DNA from: a virus
Length of the DNA stretch: 64,000 bases
Strand: one strand, 5' to 3'
Virus record (IMG/VR): IMGVR_UViG_3300032307_000705
Span: 1-64,000 of that record
Below are positions 16,128 through 26,109 of this stretch, one piece after another. Positions within the stretch are counted from its first letter, which is position 1. Each line of letters begins with the position of its first letter. The position numbers and the translations under genes were made by a program. Under the pieces are notes generated by a model. It saw only the letters and a list, made by a program, of their open reading frames with translations, made no database searches and was not told where the DNA came from.

Positions 16128-19100
16128 TTTAATAAGTGTTGTATTTGATTTATTACCATTTCTGGTGTTATTGATGTATGACATTCAAATTGTCGGTTTG
16201 TTCCTTTGTGGACTGGACACCAATTCCAGTCTCCTTTATCGAATTTATATATAGGACTATTCCAACACCCGTTGCAAACATTTGGATTTGTAATTCTTGT
16301 ACAGTTAGAGGTAAATTCGTGGTCAGGTTCTGTGAAATTACTAATCATTACAACGTGTTTACCCATTGCCCAAGATAACCAAGATAGTCCACTTGATAAA
16401 CCAATAAAGAATTCACTGTGATGGATTACATTCATTGTATAATCCATCGCAATGTCTTTTATTTTTTCACAGTTGTCGAATCGATTATCTTCTTTAGATA
16501 CATTGATAACTTTATATCCGAGAGAATGAAGATAATTTATAAGACCTTGCCATCCCTCTTTTGTCCAAAACTTACACCCTGCGGTTGAGTTGGTTGCAAT
16601 TGTTACATATTTCTCTTCATAAGGTCTTTCAATAATTTTATAAGAGATTCTTGGTTTAATCTCTTTATATGGTAACCCCAATATGTTTGTCGCAGCTTGT
16701 TGTAAAGGGATTGTGTTTGGGGTAATGGGTTCTTTTTTGATATCATAGTACCATCCAATATTGTATTGACCAAATATATTATAAACAACACTTCCTGGTT
16801 CAACAAATTCTAATTCAGGATACACTTCACGGAATAAATGGTTCCAATATGTTGAAACAACTACCTCGCATTTGTGGGTATTTTTGAATTCTAAAACATA
16901 AGGTATCCATGATATTGTATCCCCCAAAGAACTGCTGTCAAAATTTATAAAAACACGTTTCCCCTCATAATTTAGAGTTTCATCATATATTAAAACCCCA
17001 TCTTCAAGAACTTTTGTATTCCATTTTGTAAAATATTGCCGATTTAATTTAACCCAATGATTTGTTTTTATTTTATTATGATAATGGCAGATATCGAATT
17101 CATCAAAGAATTTTATATCATATTCGCTATTACTTTCTCCGATAATTTCTAAAAATGGTTCATTTATGAAAAATTGTTTAATGTTTACTTTGGTACTATT
17201 TTTAGATTTCTTTCTTGGTTCTTGGGTTAATAAATAATTATAAAGATTATAATGTTTAACGGCAAATTCTTTAGTCATGCCATCTAAAATTTTATAGTCC
17301 CGACTTGATGAGATTAATCTGCGTAATGAATTTACATTTGAGAGTAAATCGTCCGTAAGAGGAGTGATTAAACCGTTGAACATTCCGACATATTGAGGTA
17401 AATCTCTTGCAATTATTTTCAACCCCAACGATGCCGCTTCACGTATCACAAGAGGATTACATTCCCAAGTTGAATTGAACATTAAAATATCTGAAGCTTT
17501 CATAAATGTTTCAACATCGTTTCTTTCTCCCCAAACTTTTACATTAGATGGTAGATTAGCCATTAAAGGCCCCCAATAACTTTCAAAGTTTGATGCTTGA
17601 TTTCCCACGAAATGGAATTCAACATTTGTATTTTCGAAATGTCTAGCAATTTCTATTCCCTCACCTTGATTTTTACCTGATGTCCAAAGTCCAACATTGA
17701 TAATATGTACCTTTGTGATATCTAACTCTAATTCTTCTTGTGCTCTAACTTGGTCTATACGAGTTCTAAATTTATTTTCTATTGGGTATTCAAAAACTTC
17801 TTGGTGAGATGGCATTCCTTTGAATGTCTTTTGTAAATGGTATGGAGTACACAAAGCGTACGCATCTGGATGAAAGTGTTTTGAGGACCCTGGGTCGAAC
17901 CAAATGTTATGGCATGTCTCAACCACTCTCCACGTTCTATCGTTGTCATAGAGGGCATGTTTAAGTTCGTCAGGTACTTTATTGAAAGAATCAAATCCTT
18001 CAATCATTTCATCAACATGTACAATATCTATGAAATGAGTTTTGAGAAGGTCAATCACTTTCATAGAGTTTTCAACCGTATGGTCATCCAAAGTGTTAAT
18101 AGTCCAAAATCTTTCTTCGGGGATTATTTGTTTTATTCTATCTCGTTGAACGGTGTATAGTGTTGAATATTGACAAAACTCAGCGAGAAAAAATTCTACG
18201 TCGGGATAATAGGATGAAATAGATTCGATTCTTTTTAATAAATAAGAGGGCATACCGCCTGTGGAAAGATGAGGAGCTAAATACAAAACCCTAAGTCTTT
18301 TTGGTTCAGATTTTGGAAAATATTCGCAGTCGGAATCGATCCAAGGAGAGTGTTCTAATAGTTGTTCAGCAATTGAAACATCTCCGATTTCAAATTTCAA
18401 TTTTTCTAAATCTTCCAATGCAATTTGATTAGTTAAAATTATAGGGTTATGATATTCTCTTTTTACTGACAAGTGATAATCTACGAATTTGAAGTCACCA
18501 CCTTGGATTAAATCTGATATTGAGACGATATGATTAGGAATACCATATGCATCCGATGCGATTAACCCATGTAAACTTGATGATAATATGTTTTCACATT
18601 CCAAAAGTTCATCTATGAACTCATATATTCCCGAAGTTATATTAATAATTTTAATACCTAAGTTTTCAATATTGTTAATTACCCTCAGTCCTTCTATAGT
18701 TGTGTAATCGGAGTAGTGGGGTATTAACCCATATTTATACTTTTTTTCTATTTTTGGGTTATATATTTTTGGAAAAAGTAATGCTGGATCACCATATATT
18801 TCAGGTACTTCCCACCCTTTTCTCATCAAAACTTCTCTTGTTTGTGGACCCCGAACCGCATATATTTTTTTAGGGATATCTCCGATACTATCATTGTCAA
18901 TACATCCTGTACCCCAGACATAATCATTAGGTTTGGTAAATCTTGTTAAACTACCCGTCCCAATAATTTTTCCATTTTTGAATGGAATTATACCCCGACT
19001 ATCAAAGTGAAAAACATCTTCATCATTTAATTTTTTTCCTGAAAAATGTTCCAAAATGAATTTGGTAATAATGTCTCCCCAATTTTTTGATGGGTCTATG

Positions 19101-20068
19101 TTTGGATATTCTCTAATCTCTTCGGAGGTGGTGTTATATTTTTTTATTTCTTTTACCATCTCTCTCATTAATTCAATATTTTTTTCTCCATGAAAAAACA
19201 AGAGATGTTCTTTATAATAAGGTACTCGTAACCAATTTCCATGAAAATTGAATGTGCCAGGTCCTTTGTATTCTAATTCATTATACATTTTGTTCACGGT
19301 CTCAACACTACCGTTAACATAGATATAAGGTAATCCCTCTTGAATATTATATTTCCAAAGCAAAACATTTGAGATTGTTTCTTCGTCGTATGGGGCATAA
19401 TGACTTATATTGTTTAGAATTTTCGGATGATTACACATCCAATACCATTCATCTAAAAAATCATATGTGTTTTGTCCTGCAACAAAATATCCTGTTTGTC
19501 TATAAAACTTTCTTACTGTTTGGTCAACATTGAATAGTTCGCATGCGTTGTGCTCGAGAGTGTCAGACCATCCACCTCCCAACGCGCCTCCACCACCTCT
19601 ACCATCGTATTTCAAAAATTCATATATCCCTTCAACAAAATAAGGGAATGCCGAGTCTTCTTTGAAATATGAGAATATGGTATCAATTAATGGAGTTGCA
19701 ACAGAATCACTATCGACGTAGCATACTGTGTTAGAATACTTCGATAGGGCATCTTTGATGACTAGTGGTCGTTGAATTAAAATCTTATAAATTGTTGGAT
19801 TTTTTCTATCAATATAGAAATTATTATTATTTTTAAGATAAAGTTCATTCGATAAATCATTAATTTGTAAGTCCCATCTTATTGTTTTGGTATTTGAGAC
19901 TTCAACTTGTTTGTCTGAGTTTATGAGATAGACTATAACAGGTAATTCACTGAATTCTCTAATAGATTTTACGCATTCGGTAAGAATATCAAAATAGTTT
20001 TCAGTTGAACACAAAACGAATGATTTATCGAATTTTGTTATATTTTCATTGGTGTTTGAATTATTCAT
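16124..20068 (-). CDS. Four-module glycosyltransferase / polysaccharide pyruvyltransferase fusion
   Basis: A 1314-residue protein with four enzymatic modules. (1) About 15-300: GT-A-like domain with a 'CYVDSDSVATP' DxD motif (116-126). (2) About 325-545: polysaccharide pyruvyltransferase-like domain, with 'NWGDIITKFI' (329-338), 'GDPALLFP' (426-433) and 'SSSLHGLIASDAYGIP' (496-511). (3) About 590-950: GT4 GT-B domain, with 'APHLSTGGMPSYLL' and 'STWECNPLVIREAASLGLKII'. (4) About 960-1314: GT9-like domain close to TibC/BAHT O-heptosyltransferases, with 'GLSSGLSWLSWAMGKHVVMIS' and cysteines at 1265, 1268, 1284 and 1296 resembling their iron-binding finger. The protein could assemble and cap a glycan. 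No stop or frameshift interrupts it. Confidence 0.8.
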   Translation of the reverse strand: MNNSNTNENITKFDKSFVLCSTENYFDILTECVKSIREFSELPVIVYLINSDKQVEVSNTKTIRWDLQINDLSNELYLKNNNNFYIDRKNPTIYKILIQRPLVIKDALSKYSNTVCYVDSDSVATPLIDTIFSYFKEDSAFPYFVEGIYEFLKYDGRGGGGALGGGWSDTLEHNACELFNVDQTVRKFYRQTGYFVAGQNTYDFLDEWYWMCNHPKILNNISHYAPYDEETISNVLLWKYNIQEGLPYIYVNGSVETVNKMYNELEYKGPGTFNFHGNWLRVPYYKEHLLFFHGEKNIELMREMVKEIKKYNTTSEEIREYPNIDPSKNWGDIITKFILEHFSGKKLNDEDVFHFDSRGIIPFKNGKIIGTGSLTRFTKPNDYVWGTGCIDNDSIGDIPKKIYAVRGPQTREVLMRKGWEVPEIYGDPALLFPKIYNPKIEKKYKYGLIPHYSDYTTIEGLRVINNIENLGIKIINITSGIYEFIDELLECENILSSSLHGLIASDAYGIPNHIVSISDLIQGGDFKFVDYHLSVKREYHNPIILTNQIALEDLEKLKFEIGDVSIAEQLLEHSPWIDSDCEYFPKSEPKRLRVLYLAPHLSTGGMPSYLLKRIESISSYYPDVEFFLAEFCQYSTLYTVQRDRIKQIIPEERFWTINTLDDHTVENSMKVIDLLKTHFIDIVHVDEMIEGFDSFNKVPDELKHALYDNDRTWRVVETCHNIWFDPGSSKHFHPDAYALCTPYHLQKTFKGMPSHQEVFEYPIENKFRTRIDQVRAQEELELDITKVHIINVGLWTSGKNQGEGIEIARHFENTNVEFHFVGNQASNFESYWGPLMANLPSNVKVWGERNDVETFMKASDILMFNSTWECNPLVIREAASLGLKIIARDLPQYVGMFNGLITPLTDDLLSNVNSLRRLISSSRDYKILDGMTKEFAVKHYNLYNYLLTQEPRKKSKNSTKVNIKQFFINEPFLEIIGESNSEYDIKFFDEFDICHYHNKIKTNHWVKLNRQYFTKWNTKVLEDGVLIYDETLNYEGKRVFINFDSSSLGDTISWIPYVLEFKNTHKCEVVVSTYWNHLFREVYPELEFVEPGSVVYNIFGQYNIGWYYDIKKEPITPNTIPLQQAATNILGLPYKEIKPRISYKIIERPYEEKYVTIATNSTAGCKFWTKEGWQGLINYLHSLGYKVINVSKEDNRFDNCEKIKDIAMDYTMNVIHHSEFFIGLSSGLSWLSWAMGKHVVMISNFTEPDHEFTSNCTRITNPNVCNGCWNSPIYKFDKGDWNWCPVHKGTNRQFECHTSITPEMVINQIQHLLK

Positions 20069-20071
20069 GGA

Positions 20072-21028
20072 TTAACTAAATTTTATAATTTCATTTACTT
20101 TATTGAATACTTGTGAAACGCTCGGGTGACAAACAAATTCTTTTTTATTCTCCAAACAATTAACGATTGGAGGAACTCCACGGATGGAACCCCATTCTCT
20201 CACACCGTATCTCATATCAGATGCACACGCAATTTTACAATCACCATCAACATAGTGGTGTTTATATTCTTGTTTCCCATTTCGGAATGGAGCCCGTAAT
20301 TTCCAATTAATTGAACTTCCAAGTTGAATAATTTCAGAGTCAGTTGTGCCCGCAAGATGTAGAAGACCCGAATCCATAGTAACGAACGCCATACTTTTTT
20401 GTATTAACCACCAAGTTTGTGATATAGTAGTTTGATTCATTAAGTTAAGACCTAATTTAATCGGGAAATCAAAAACAGGTTTTTGAACCATATGCCATCC
20501 AACCTCACTTGAAGATTTACCAACAGAAACTACGGCAATTCCGTTATCATTTAACATGTTTGTCAATAATTTCCATTTTTCATAGTCCCAAGTTCTTGAG
20601 TCCCAACTTTGTACTGGATGGATTAAGATAAATTTATCAGGTAGATTTTCGATTGGTTCCCATTCATCTGGAGTATATTCTACAGTGCATTCTTCAGGTA
20701 ATAATTGAAACCCTAAACCTGATGCGTGAAACTGCCGAATGTCCATTACGTTATGACGTAACCCTAATTTATATTCATTTTCTAAATTAGGGGCAAAACT
20801 GACTAAAAGTTCGAATTCTTCTTGTAACCCTTCCCGTGAAATTTCTGTTGAATTGAAAATTCTGTCAACGTATTTGTTATTCTTGAAGATATTAGGGTGT
20901 TCTGTTAATACGGATATTTTTTTACCGTATGCAAAAAATAATTTACGTAGAGATGGGGTTGAACAAATGGTGTCTCCAAGTCCTCTACATAGATGTAAAT
21001 CTAATAATGGTTCTTTCATATTGAACAA
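20072..21028 (-). CDS. Glycosyltransferase family 9 (heptosyltransferase-like)
   Basis: A 318-residue GT-B protein. The N-terminal 'RGLGDTICSTPSLRKL' is the G-x-G-D loop of ADP-heptose-type transferases. 'FILIHPVQSWDSRTWDYEKW' begins the donor domain, and 'FVTMDSGLLHLAGTTDSEIIQLG' is the D-S-G/H-x-A motif of GT9. It ends with a cysteine-containing tail (C-x3-C and two later Cys) reminiscent of the TibC-like module in the next gene. It lies 3 bp upstream of the four-module gene in the same operon. Either of two in-frame ATGs (21028 or 21019) could start it. Confidence 0.82.
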   Translation of the reverse strand: MFNMKEPLLDLHLCRGLGDTICSTPSLRKLFFAYGKKISVLTEHPNIFKNNKYVDRIFNSTEISREGLQEEFELLVSFAPNLENEYKLGLRHNVMDIRQFHASGLGFQLLPEECTVEYTPDEWEPIENLPDKFILIHPVQSWDSRTWDYEKWKLLTNMLNDNGIAVVSVGKSSSEVGWHMVQKPVFDFPIKLGLNLMNQTTISQTWWLIQKSMAFVTMDSGLLHLAGTTDSEIIQLGSSINWKLRAPFRNGKQEYKHHYVDGDCKIACASDMRYGVREWGSIRGVPPIVNCLENKKEFVCHPSVSQVFNKVNEIIKFS

Positions 21029-21072
21029 ATATATGAAAGGTGTGTAGAAAAATCTATTGACTTGGGATTAAA

Positions 21073-21243
21073 TTATCGTTTCTTTTTTTCTTCAGACTGA
21101 TATAATCTGAGGAGTTTGAGAGAATCTTTGTAGCGCTTTTCAAGTTTATCCAATTCTTCAACTGGAACACAAGAATCACATGCATTGTTATATTGTTCCT
21201 CGGCTTCCTGAATAATTTTTTCGATAGTCTTTATAAGTTTCAT
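21073..21243 (-). CDS. Small charged helical protein
   Basis: A 56-residue ORF on the minus strand, first gene of the minus-strand operon. It is rich in Lys and Glu, with an isolated C-D-S-C motif (residues 22-25) and a C-terminal 'EEKKKR'. It has its own TATTTATA element 5 nt before the ATG. No family is recognised. The promoter-like element and position support it as a real gene. Confidence 0.6.
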   Translation of the reverse strand: MKLIKTIEKIIQEAEEQYNNACDSCVPVEELDKLEKRYKDSLKLLRLYQSEEKKKR

Positions 21244-21248
21244 ACACA

Positions 21249-21256
21249 TATAAATA
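21249..21256 (-). promoter_or_regulatory. TATTTATA motif (minus strand)
   Basis: Read on the minus strand this is TATTTATA followed by 5 nt and the ATG of the 56-residue gene. With the motif at 21329 it forms a divergent promoter region of about 110 bp (21244-21354) that otherwise holds no gene. Confidence 0.5.
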
Positions 21257-21328
21257 TTATTGGGATACTACTTTATTTAGTTTTCAACAAAACTATATTA
21301 TTCAATGTGTAAAAACCTGTAATCTGGT

Positions 21329-21336
21329 TATTTATA
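21329..21336 (+). promoter_or_regulatory. TATTTATA motif, candidate late promoter
   Basis: TATTTATA ends 18 nt before the start of the first large structural gene. It is the plus-strand half of the divergent pair. Confidence 0.5.
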
Positions 21337-21354
21337 TTATAAGAAAAAAATTTT

Positions 21355-24300
21355 ATGTCGAGTTGTGGTACAATCTTAAATAGTGGATACACAGGGTTTG
21401 ATTCAATAACCCAAGTTTATGACTTGGATTTTACGGGGTTAGCTAATGGGTCGTCTATTGATATTACAGTTGGTTCTGTTGAAAGACCTGATTATTTTAC
21501 AGTTCGAATCGATGGAACTCCTGTTGAAAATTCTGGATGGATAGGATTCGCAACCTACGCCGGACCTTGGGGAGCAACCTTGAATGGACCAACTTCATAC
21601 TTTTTTTCAACAATTACTTACGATAATACAAAGTCATATTCAGTTGATATACTCATCGGACCTGCAGATCCAGGTGCTCCAACCTCTGATGCCTATGATA
21701 TCGAAGTTGATTGTGGACCAGCGCCGACACCAAATCCAACACCTGACTCGACTCCTCCTGTAACACCATCAAATACGCCTACTAATCAAACACCAACACA
21801 AACTCCTACAAATACCGAAACTCCAAGTCCCACCCCAACATTAACTCCTACTTCAACTCTTCCCCTTGGACAATGTTGGAGATTACAGTCAGCTCCATTT
21901 GGAGGATGTACATTTGTATATGTAAATCAATTTGGAGGTACAACAACCCTCAACATACCACCAGAAGATGTGGGATTGTGTTTTACAGAGTGTGTTGTAT
22001 CTGTAATAAGTGATGATTGCGGATTCTTAAATGAACTAATTCCTTGTAATGATCCACAATGCGATTGTAGTGCAATTACGCCTACTCCCACCGCTACTCC
22101 AACTGAAACTCCTACCGAAACTCCAACACAAACTCCGACTACTACTACGACTGCAACAAGTGGAACAAGTCCAACCCCTACCGAAACTCCTACCGAAACT
22201 CCTACCGAAACTCCAACACAGACTCAAACTCAGACTGCAACCAATACGAATACTCCAACAGAAACACCAACCCAAACACCTACAGAAACACCAACACAGA
22301 CAGCGACTAATACTGCAACTCCAACTGAGACACCTACGCAAACTCCAACTGAGACACCTACACAAACTCAAACTGCGACTAATACTGCTACTCCAACTGA
22401 AACACCAACCCAAACCGCAACTGCAACTGAAACACCAACATCTACCCCAACAGAAACTCCTACACAGACTCAAACGCAAACCCCAACTCAGACCGCGACT
22501 AATACCGCTACTCCAACTGAGACTCCTACACAGACCGCGACTCAAACCCAAACCCCAACTCAGACCGCGACAAACACTTCTACTCCAACTCAAACTCCAA
22601 CTCAAACTTCGACCCAAACACAAACACCTACACCAACAAATAGTATAGTTGTACAATTCCAAGATTGTACAAATGGTTCAAATATTTTCAGATTTGGTGG
22701 GCCAAGTATTCCAACAGTAATCGGAAATGTATATTATATTACAGGGAGCACTGAGTTTGAGGGTTGTGCCACAATCGTGAGTGGATTCACTGCAGGGCCA
22801 TTATACGATTCTGTAGGAGTCACCTTTACACAAGTACCAACATGTGCTGACTCATTTTGTCCAAGAACTGCCGTCACAGCGGCTTTACTAACAAAGTGCT
22901 CAAATGGTGAAGTGTTATACGCTAACGTAAATGAAGACACTGCATTTGTTGGAGCTGCCTATCTTTACAATGGTGAATGTTATAGTTTTGTGGAATTTTC
23001 TGGACCAGGTGGTCCTGATTTTGGTGATCCTGACTTCGAGGATTGTTTATTATGTGTTCCAACGCCAACTCCAACTAATACTCCACAACCAACACCAACT
23101 AATACTCCAACTATTTCACCGTCCCCTTCGGCATGTGCATTTACAGATTTTTGTTTTTACACGACTTTACCGTCTTTTTCAGGTTACAATGGAAATTACG
23201 AGGTTGCTGGAAATTATAATTCAAGATTGTACTATACAGGAGATGGAATAACTTCTGCGGTCATTTATTACACAGGAAATTATTGGTGTTTAAGCACATC
23301 TTTGGGCGGATCTTGTCTGTTGAGAGGTTCTTACCCTTGTAATTCTCAATGTCCTGATATATCTGCTAACGATTTTAGTGGAGGTATTTGTCCAACACCA
23401 ACACCGACAGGAGTTGATTGTTCTACGTTCGATTTCAATGCGTACTTCGATTGCGCTTATACTCCGCCAGTAACTCCAACTCCAAGTATTGCTTGTGATG
23501 ATGTTAATTTTACAATCAGTTCATTTGGAGTAACTCCAACACCATCCCCCACAGGTAACTTCTGTGTTGGTGTTGGGATTGATTTTAGTTTGAGTGGATA
23601 TACTTCAACCACTCCGTCTGTAACCTTAACTCCTTCGGTAACATTAACGAGAACTGTATCTATTGGAGGCAGTGTATCTTTCGAGTTAATGGATCAAACC
23701 TTCAGTTGTGTATCTGTAAAAGTATTAACTGATTGTAACACAGGTGAGGAATTCTATACTAATGATTCATTATCATTTGCAGGAACACCTGTATTGATTG
23801 GTATGACAATGTTCGTTCAAGTTAATGGAGTAAATCGTTGTGTTGTATATACAAGAGATGATAATAACTTGTCATCTAACAGTAATCTTGGAAGTATTGT
23901 ACAAATTTACTCTTCTTGTGAATTCTGCAGTGTAATACCTACACCAACTCCAACGGTAACATCAACACCAACAAATACTCCAACATCAACTGCGGGTATT
24001 ACACCAAGTGTAACCGCGACTCAAACGGCAACACCATCTCAAACAGCTACAAATGGTACTACACCTCCACCGACACCAACTCAAACTAGAACTCCAACGG
24101 CTACAAACACACCTACACCATCTATAACCGCATCCCCATCGGCTACTCCTAATTTCCTATATGTTTATCAATCTTGTAATCGTATTGGTGGAGGAAGAGG
24201 GACGATAACTCAAGTTATTCAAACTCAACCAGTATCTTTCCCAATTGTTGTAAACGAAACATTCAAAGATAACGATGCTAACTGTTGGTATTTTGTTGGT

Positions 24301-24660
24301 CAGTTTAATACATCTTATATTCCATCACCAAAAGTTACACCAATAAACTTTGGAGGTAATTATTTCACAGGTGTTCCAAGTCAAACTTATTCTAATTGTG
24401 AGACATGCGCAACAGGAAACATCGGGGCTTTCGGAAATAGTGGAGTAAGTGATGTAAGTGTTACGGACGCTTGTTCTGATGCTATTATCAATCCGAAAAC
24501 ATTATATTCAAATTGTCAGACGATTAGTGTTGGGTGTACATTATACACAGATTCAACATTACAGAATGTGGTTAGTGAAATATATGTATTCCACCAAGGG
24601 GCGAATTGGGACTTAAATGGTTCGGGAGTTGTAACTGGATTATCATCAACACAATGTTAA
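21355..24660 (+). CDS. Large modular Pro/Thr-linker structural protein (tail fibre/adhesin type)
   Basis: An 1101-residue protein built from globular cysteine-containing modules joined by Pro/Thr linkers. Residues 1-120 form an N-terminal module. Linkers lie at about 122-170, 241-429 (the longest, TPTETPTQ units), 568-593 and 862-932. Intervening modules have regularly paired cysteines. The C-terminal module (about 935-1101) ends '[10 protein letters not shown]'. No signal peptide or membrane segment is present, so export by a secretion system is unlikely and virion assembly fits better. It is the first of five consecutive structural genes. A role as receptor-binding or decoration fibre is inference from composition and position. 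Confidence 0.7.
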   Translation: MSSCGTILNSGYTGFDSITQVYDLDFTGLANGSSIDITVGSVERPDYFTVRIDGTPVENSGWIGFATYAGPWGATLNGPTSYFFSTITYDNTKSYSVDILIGPADPGAPTSDAYDIEVDCGPAPTPNPTPDSTPPVTPSNTPTNQTPTQTPTNTETPSPTPTLTPTSTLPLGQCWRLQSAPFGGCTFVYVNQFGGTTTLNIPPEDVGLCFTECVVSVISDDCGFLNELIPCNDPQCDCSAITPTPTATPTETPTETPTQTPTTTTTATSGTSPTPTETPTETPTETPTQTQTQTATNTNTPTETPTQTPTETPTQTATNTATPTETPTQTPTETPTQTQTATNTATPTETPTQTATATETPTSTPTETPTQTQTQTPTQTATNTATPTETPTQTATQTQTPTQTATNTSTPTQTPTQTSTQTQTPTPTNSIVVQFQDCTNGSNIFRFGGPSIPTVIGNVYYITGSTEFEGCATIVSGFTAGPLYDSVGVTFTQVPTCADSFCPRTAVTAALLTKCSNGEVLYANVNEDTAFVGAAYLYNGECYSFVEFSGPGGPDFGDPDFEDCLLCVPTPTPTNTPQPTPTNTPTISPSPSACAFTDFCFYTTLPSFSGYNGNYEVAGNYNSRLYYTGDGITSAVIYYTGNYWCLSTSLGGSCLLRGSYPCNSQCPDISANDFSGGICPTPTPTGVDCSTFDFNAYFDCAYTPPVTPTPSIACDDVNFTISSFGVTPTPSPTGNFCVGVGIDFSLSGYTSTTPSVTLTPSVTLTRTVSIGGSVSFELMDQTFSCVSVKVLTDCNTGEEFYTNDSLSFAGTPVLIGMTMFVQVNGVNRCVVYTRDDNNLSSNSNLGSIVQIYSSCEFCSVIPTPTPTVTSTPTNTPTSTAGITPSVTATQTATPSQTATNGTTPPPTPTQTRTPTATNTPTPSITASPSATPNFLYVYQSCNRIGGGRGTITQVIQTQPVSFPIVVNETFKDNDANCWYFVGQFNTSYIPSPKVTPINFGGNYFTGVPSQTYSNCETCATGNIGAFGNSGVSDVSVTDACSDAIINPKTLYSNCQTISVGCTLYTDSTLQNVVSEIYVFHQGANWDLNGSGVVTGLSSTQC
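22078..22641 (+). repeat. In-frame Pro/Thr-coding tandem repeat array
   Basis: About 560 bp of degenerate hexa- to octacodon repeats encoding T-P-T-E-T-P-T-Q variants. Some units are identical at the nucleotide level, for example three consecutive copies of the 12-mer CCTACCGAAACT near 22184-22220. All lengths keep the frame, so slippage or recombination would change linker length without breaking the gene. Similar shorter arrays occur near 23061-23130, 23938-24150, 26323-26480, 27115-27290 and 27453-27580. Confidence 0.9.
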
Positions 24661-24672
24661 AAAAAATATAAT

Positions 24673-26097
24673 ATGGCTGTACAAGTAACTATAAACGATA
24701 TTTCAGGGCAAACTCCGTATGACATTTATGTTTGTCAGGTAGATGGGTCAGGTTGTTTTTATATATCAACAATAACGGATTCATCATTTCCATATGTTTT
24801 TGATATACCGGCCCCTAATGATACATCTGCGAATTATATGATAAAGGCAATTGACGCAAACAATTGTGTAATATCGGGAACAAGTTCGGTTAATTTCTTT
24901 GTAACTCCAACTCCAACTCCAAGTTCAACACCTTGGAACTATTGCTTTAGTTTTAACGGGGGGTTCAATAATCAACCTGAAGACGCTGTCGAAGATAGTA
25001 GTGGTCGAATTATATTCGTAGGGGGTTTTACAACGTATAGTGGATTACCGTTCAATAGGATAGTTAGAATAAATGGAGATGCGACCGTAGATAATACATT
25101 CAATATAGGTACTGGATTCAACGACGTGGTAACTGAAGTTAAGATACAACCTGATGGAAAAATACTTATTGGGGGTATTTTTACTTCTTATAATGGAACC
25201 CCCGCAAATAAAATTATTAGATTGAATAGTGATGGGACTGTGGATGGTACATTTAATAGTGGTACGGGATTCGATCAAATTATTTATGCAATTAGTATTC
25301 AATCAGATGGTAAAATTTTGGTTGGAGGATTTTTCTCACAATATAACGGAGTTCCTTACAATCGTCTGATTAGGTTAAATAGTGATGGAAGTGTAGATAA
25401 CTCATTTACAATCGGCACTGGGTTCAACAATACTATATTTGACATTAAACAACAGGTTGATGGTAAAAAGTTAATCTTTGGTGGATTTACAATATTTAAT
25501 GGGGTAGCACACAATAGTCTGGTTAGATTGAATAATGATGGTTCGATAGATAATACTTTCAATACTGGAGTTGAATTTAATGGGGCGACTTATTCTGGAT
25601 TAATTGACAATGGAAAAATAGTAGCAGTTGGAGATTTTTTTGAATATAGTGGACAAACAAATCGAAACATTGTGAGACTTAATCAAGACGGATCGATTGA
25701 TAATACATTTAATTCTGGAAACGGATTTACACGGACATCTGGATTATCTTATGCTTTGAGTATATCGAACTATCTTGGTAAATATTTCATCACAGGAGAT
25801 TTTAATACATATAACGGAGGTTCATCAAATGGACTAATAATGCTGAACAATGATGGTAGTATTGACCCTACATTCAATGTGGGTACTGGATTAATTTTTG
25901 GATCTTCTACGGATAACCGTGGGTTTATACTATCTAATGGGATTCATGTTGTATATGGGACATTTATAGGATATAATGGGTATGAGGCTAATGATATTGC
26001 ATTCTTAAACCCATTTGGAACATTATTAAATTGTTTGTTACCCACCCCTACTCCAACGGCAACACCAACATATACTCCAACACCAAGTTCAACTTAA
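24673..26097 (+). CDS. Delta-60 repeat beta-propeller structural protein
   Basis: A 474-residue protein. Residues 1-75 form a small beta-rich module ('TINDISGQTPYDIYVC') shared with the next gene, then a short PT linker. About 100-450 hold seven to eight delta-60 (DUF5122-type) repeats, each with the pattern 'G-G-F-x-x-Y-N-G...R-L-N-x-D-G-S-x-D-x-x-F-N-x-G-x-G-F'. A C-terminal PT tail ends the protein. These repeats form beta-propellers in secreted Bacteroidota and myxobacterial proteins. In a phage tail locus this probably is a ligand-binding head. It follows the 1101-residue gene by 12 bp. Confidence 0.8.
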   Translation: MAVQVTINDISGQTPYDIYVCQVDGSGCFYISTITDSSFPYVFDIPAPNDTSANYMIKAIDANNCVISGTSSVNFFVTPTPTPSSTPWNYCFSFNGGFNNQPEDAVEDSSGRIIFVGGFTTYSGLPFNRIVRINGDATVDNTFNIGTGFNDVVTEVKIQPDGKILIGGIFTSYNGTPANKIIRLNSDGTVDGTFNSGTGFDQIIYAISIQSDGKILVGGFFSQYNGVPYNRLIRLNSDGSVDNSFTIGTGFNNTIFDIKQQVDGKKLIFGGFTIFNGVAHNSLVRLNNDGSIDNTFNTGVEFNGATYSGLIDNGKIVAVGDFFEYSGQTNRNIVRLNQDGSIDNTFNSGNGFTRTSGLSYALSISNYLGKYFITGDFNTYNGGSSNGLIMLNNDGSIDPTFNVGTGLIFGSSTDNRGFILSNGIHVVYGTFIGYNGYEANDIAFLNPFGTLLNCLLPTPTPTATPTYTPTPSST

Positions 26098-26109
26098 CAT
26101 TTTATAGAT

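Noticed and set aside
21249-21256. T4-type late promoter TATAAATA for the plus-strand gene at 21355
   Set aside because: It is about 100 bp from that start, whereas the same bases read as TATTTATA sit 5 nt before the minus-strand gene; other motif copies also fit the TATTTATA orientation.
22078-22641. CRISPR-like repeat array
   Set aside because: Repeats are protein-coding, degenerate, in frame and without unique spacers.
22036-22662. Long antisense frames (minus strand, and a second plus frame at 22049-22648) across the PT repeats
   Set aside because: Both are low-complexity shadows produced by the repeat; their Leu/Arg- or Ser/Cys/Trp-rich composition mirrors the repeated codons of the real gene.
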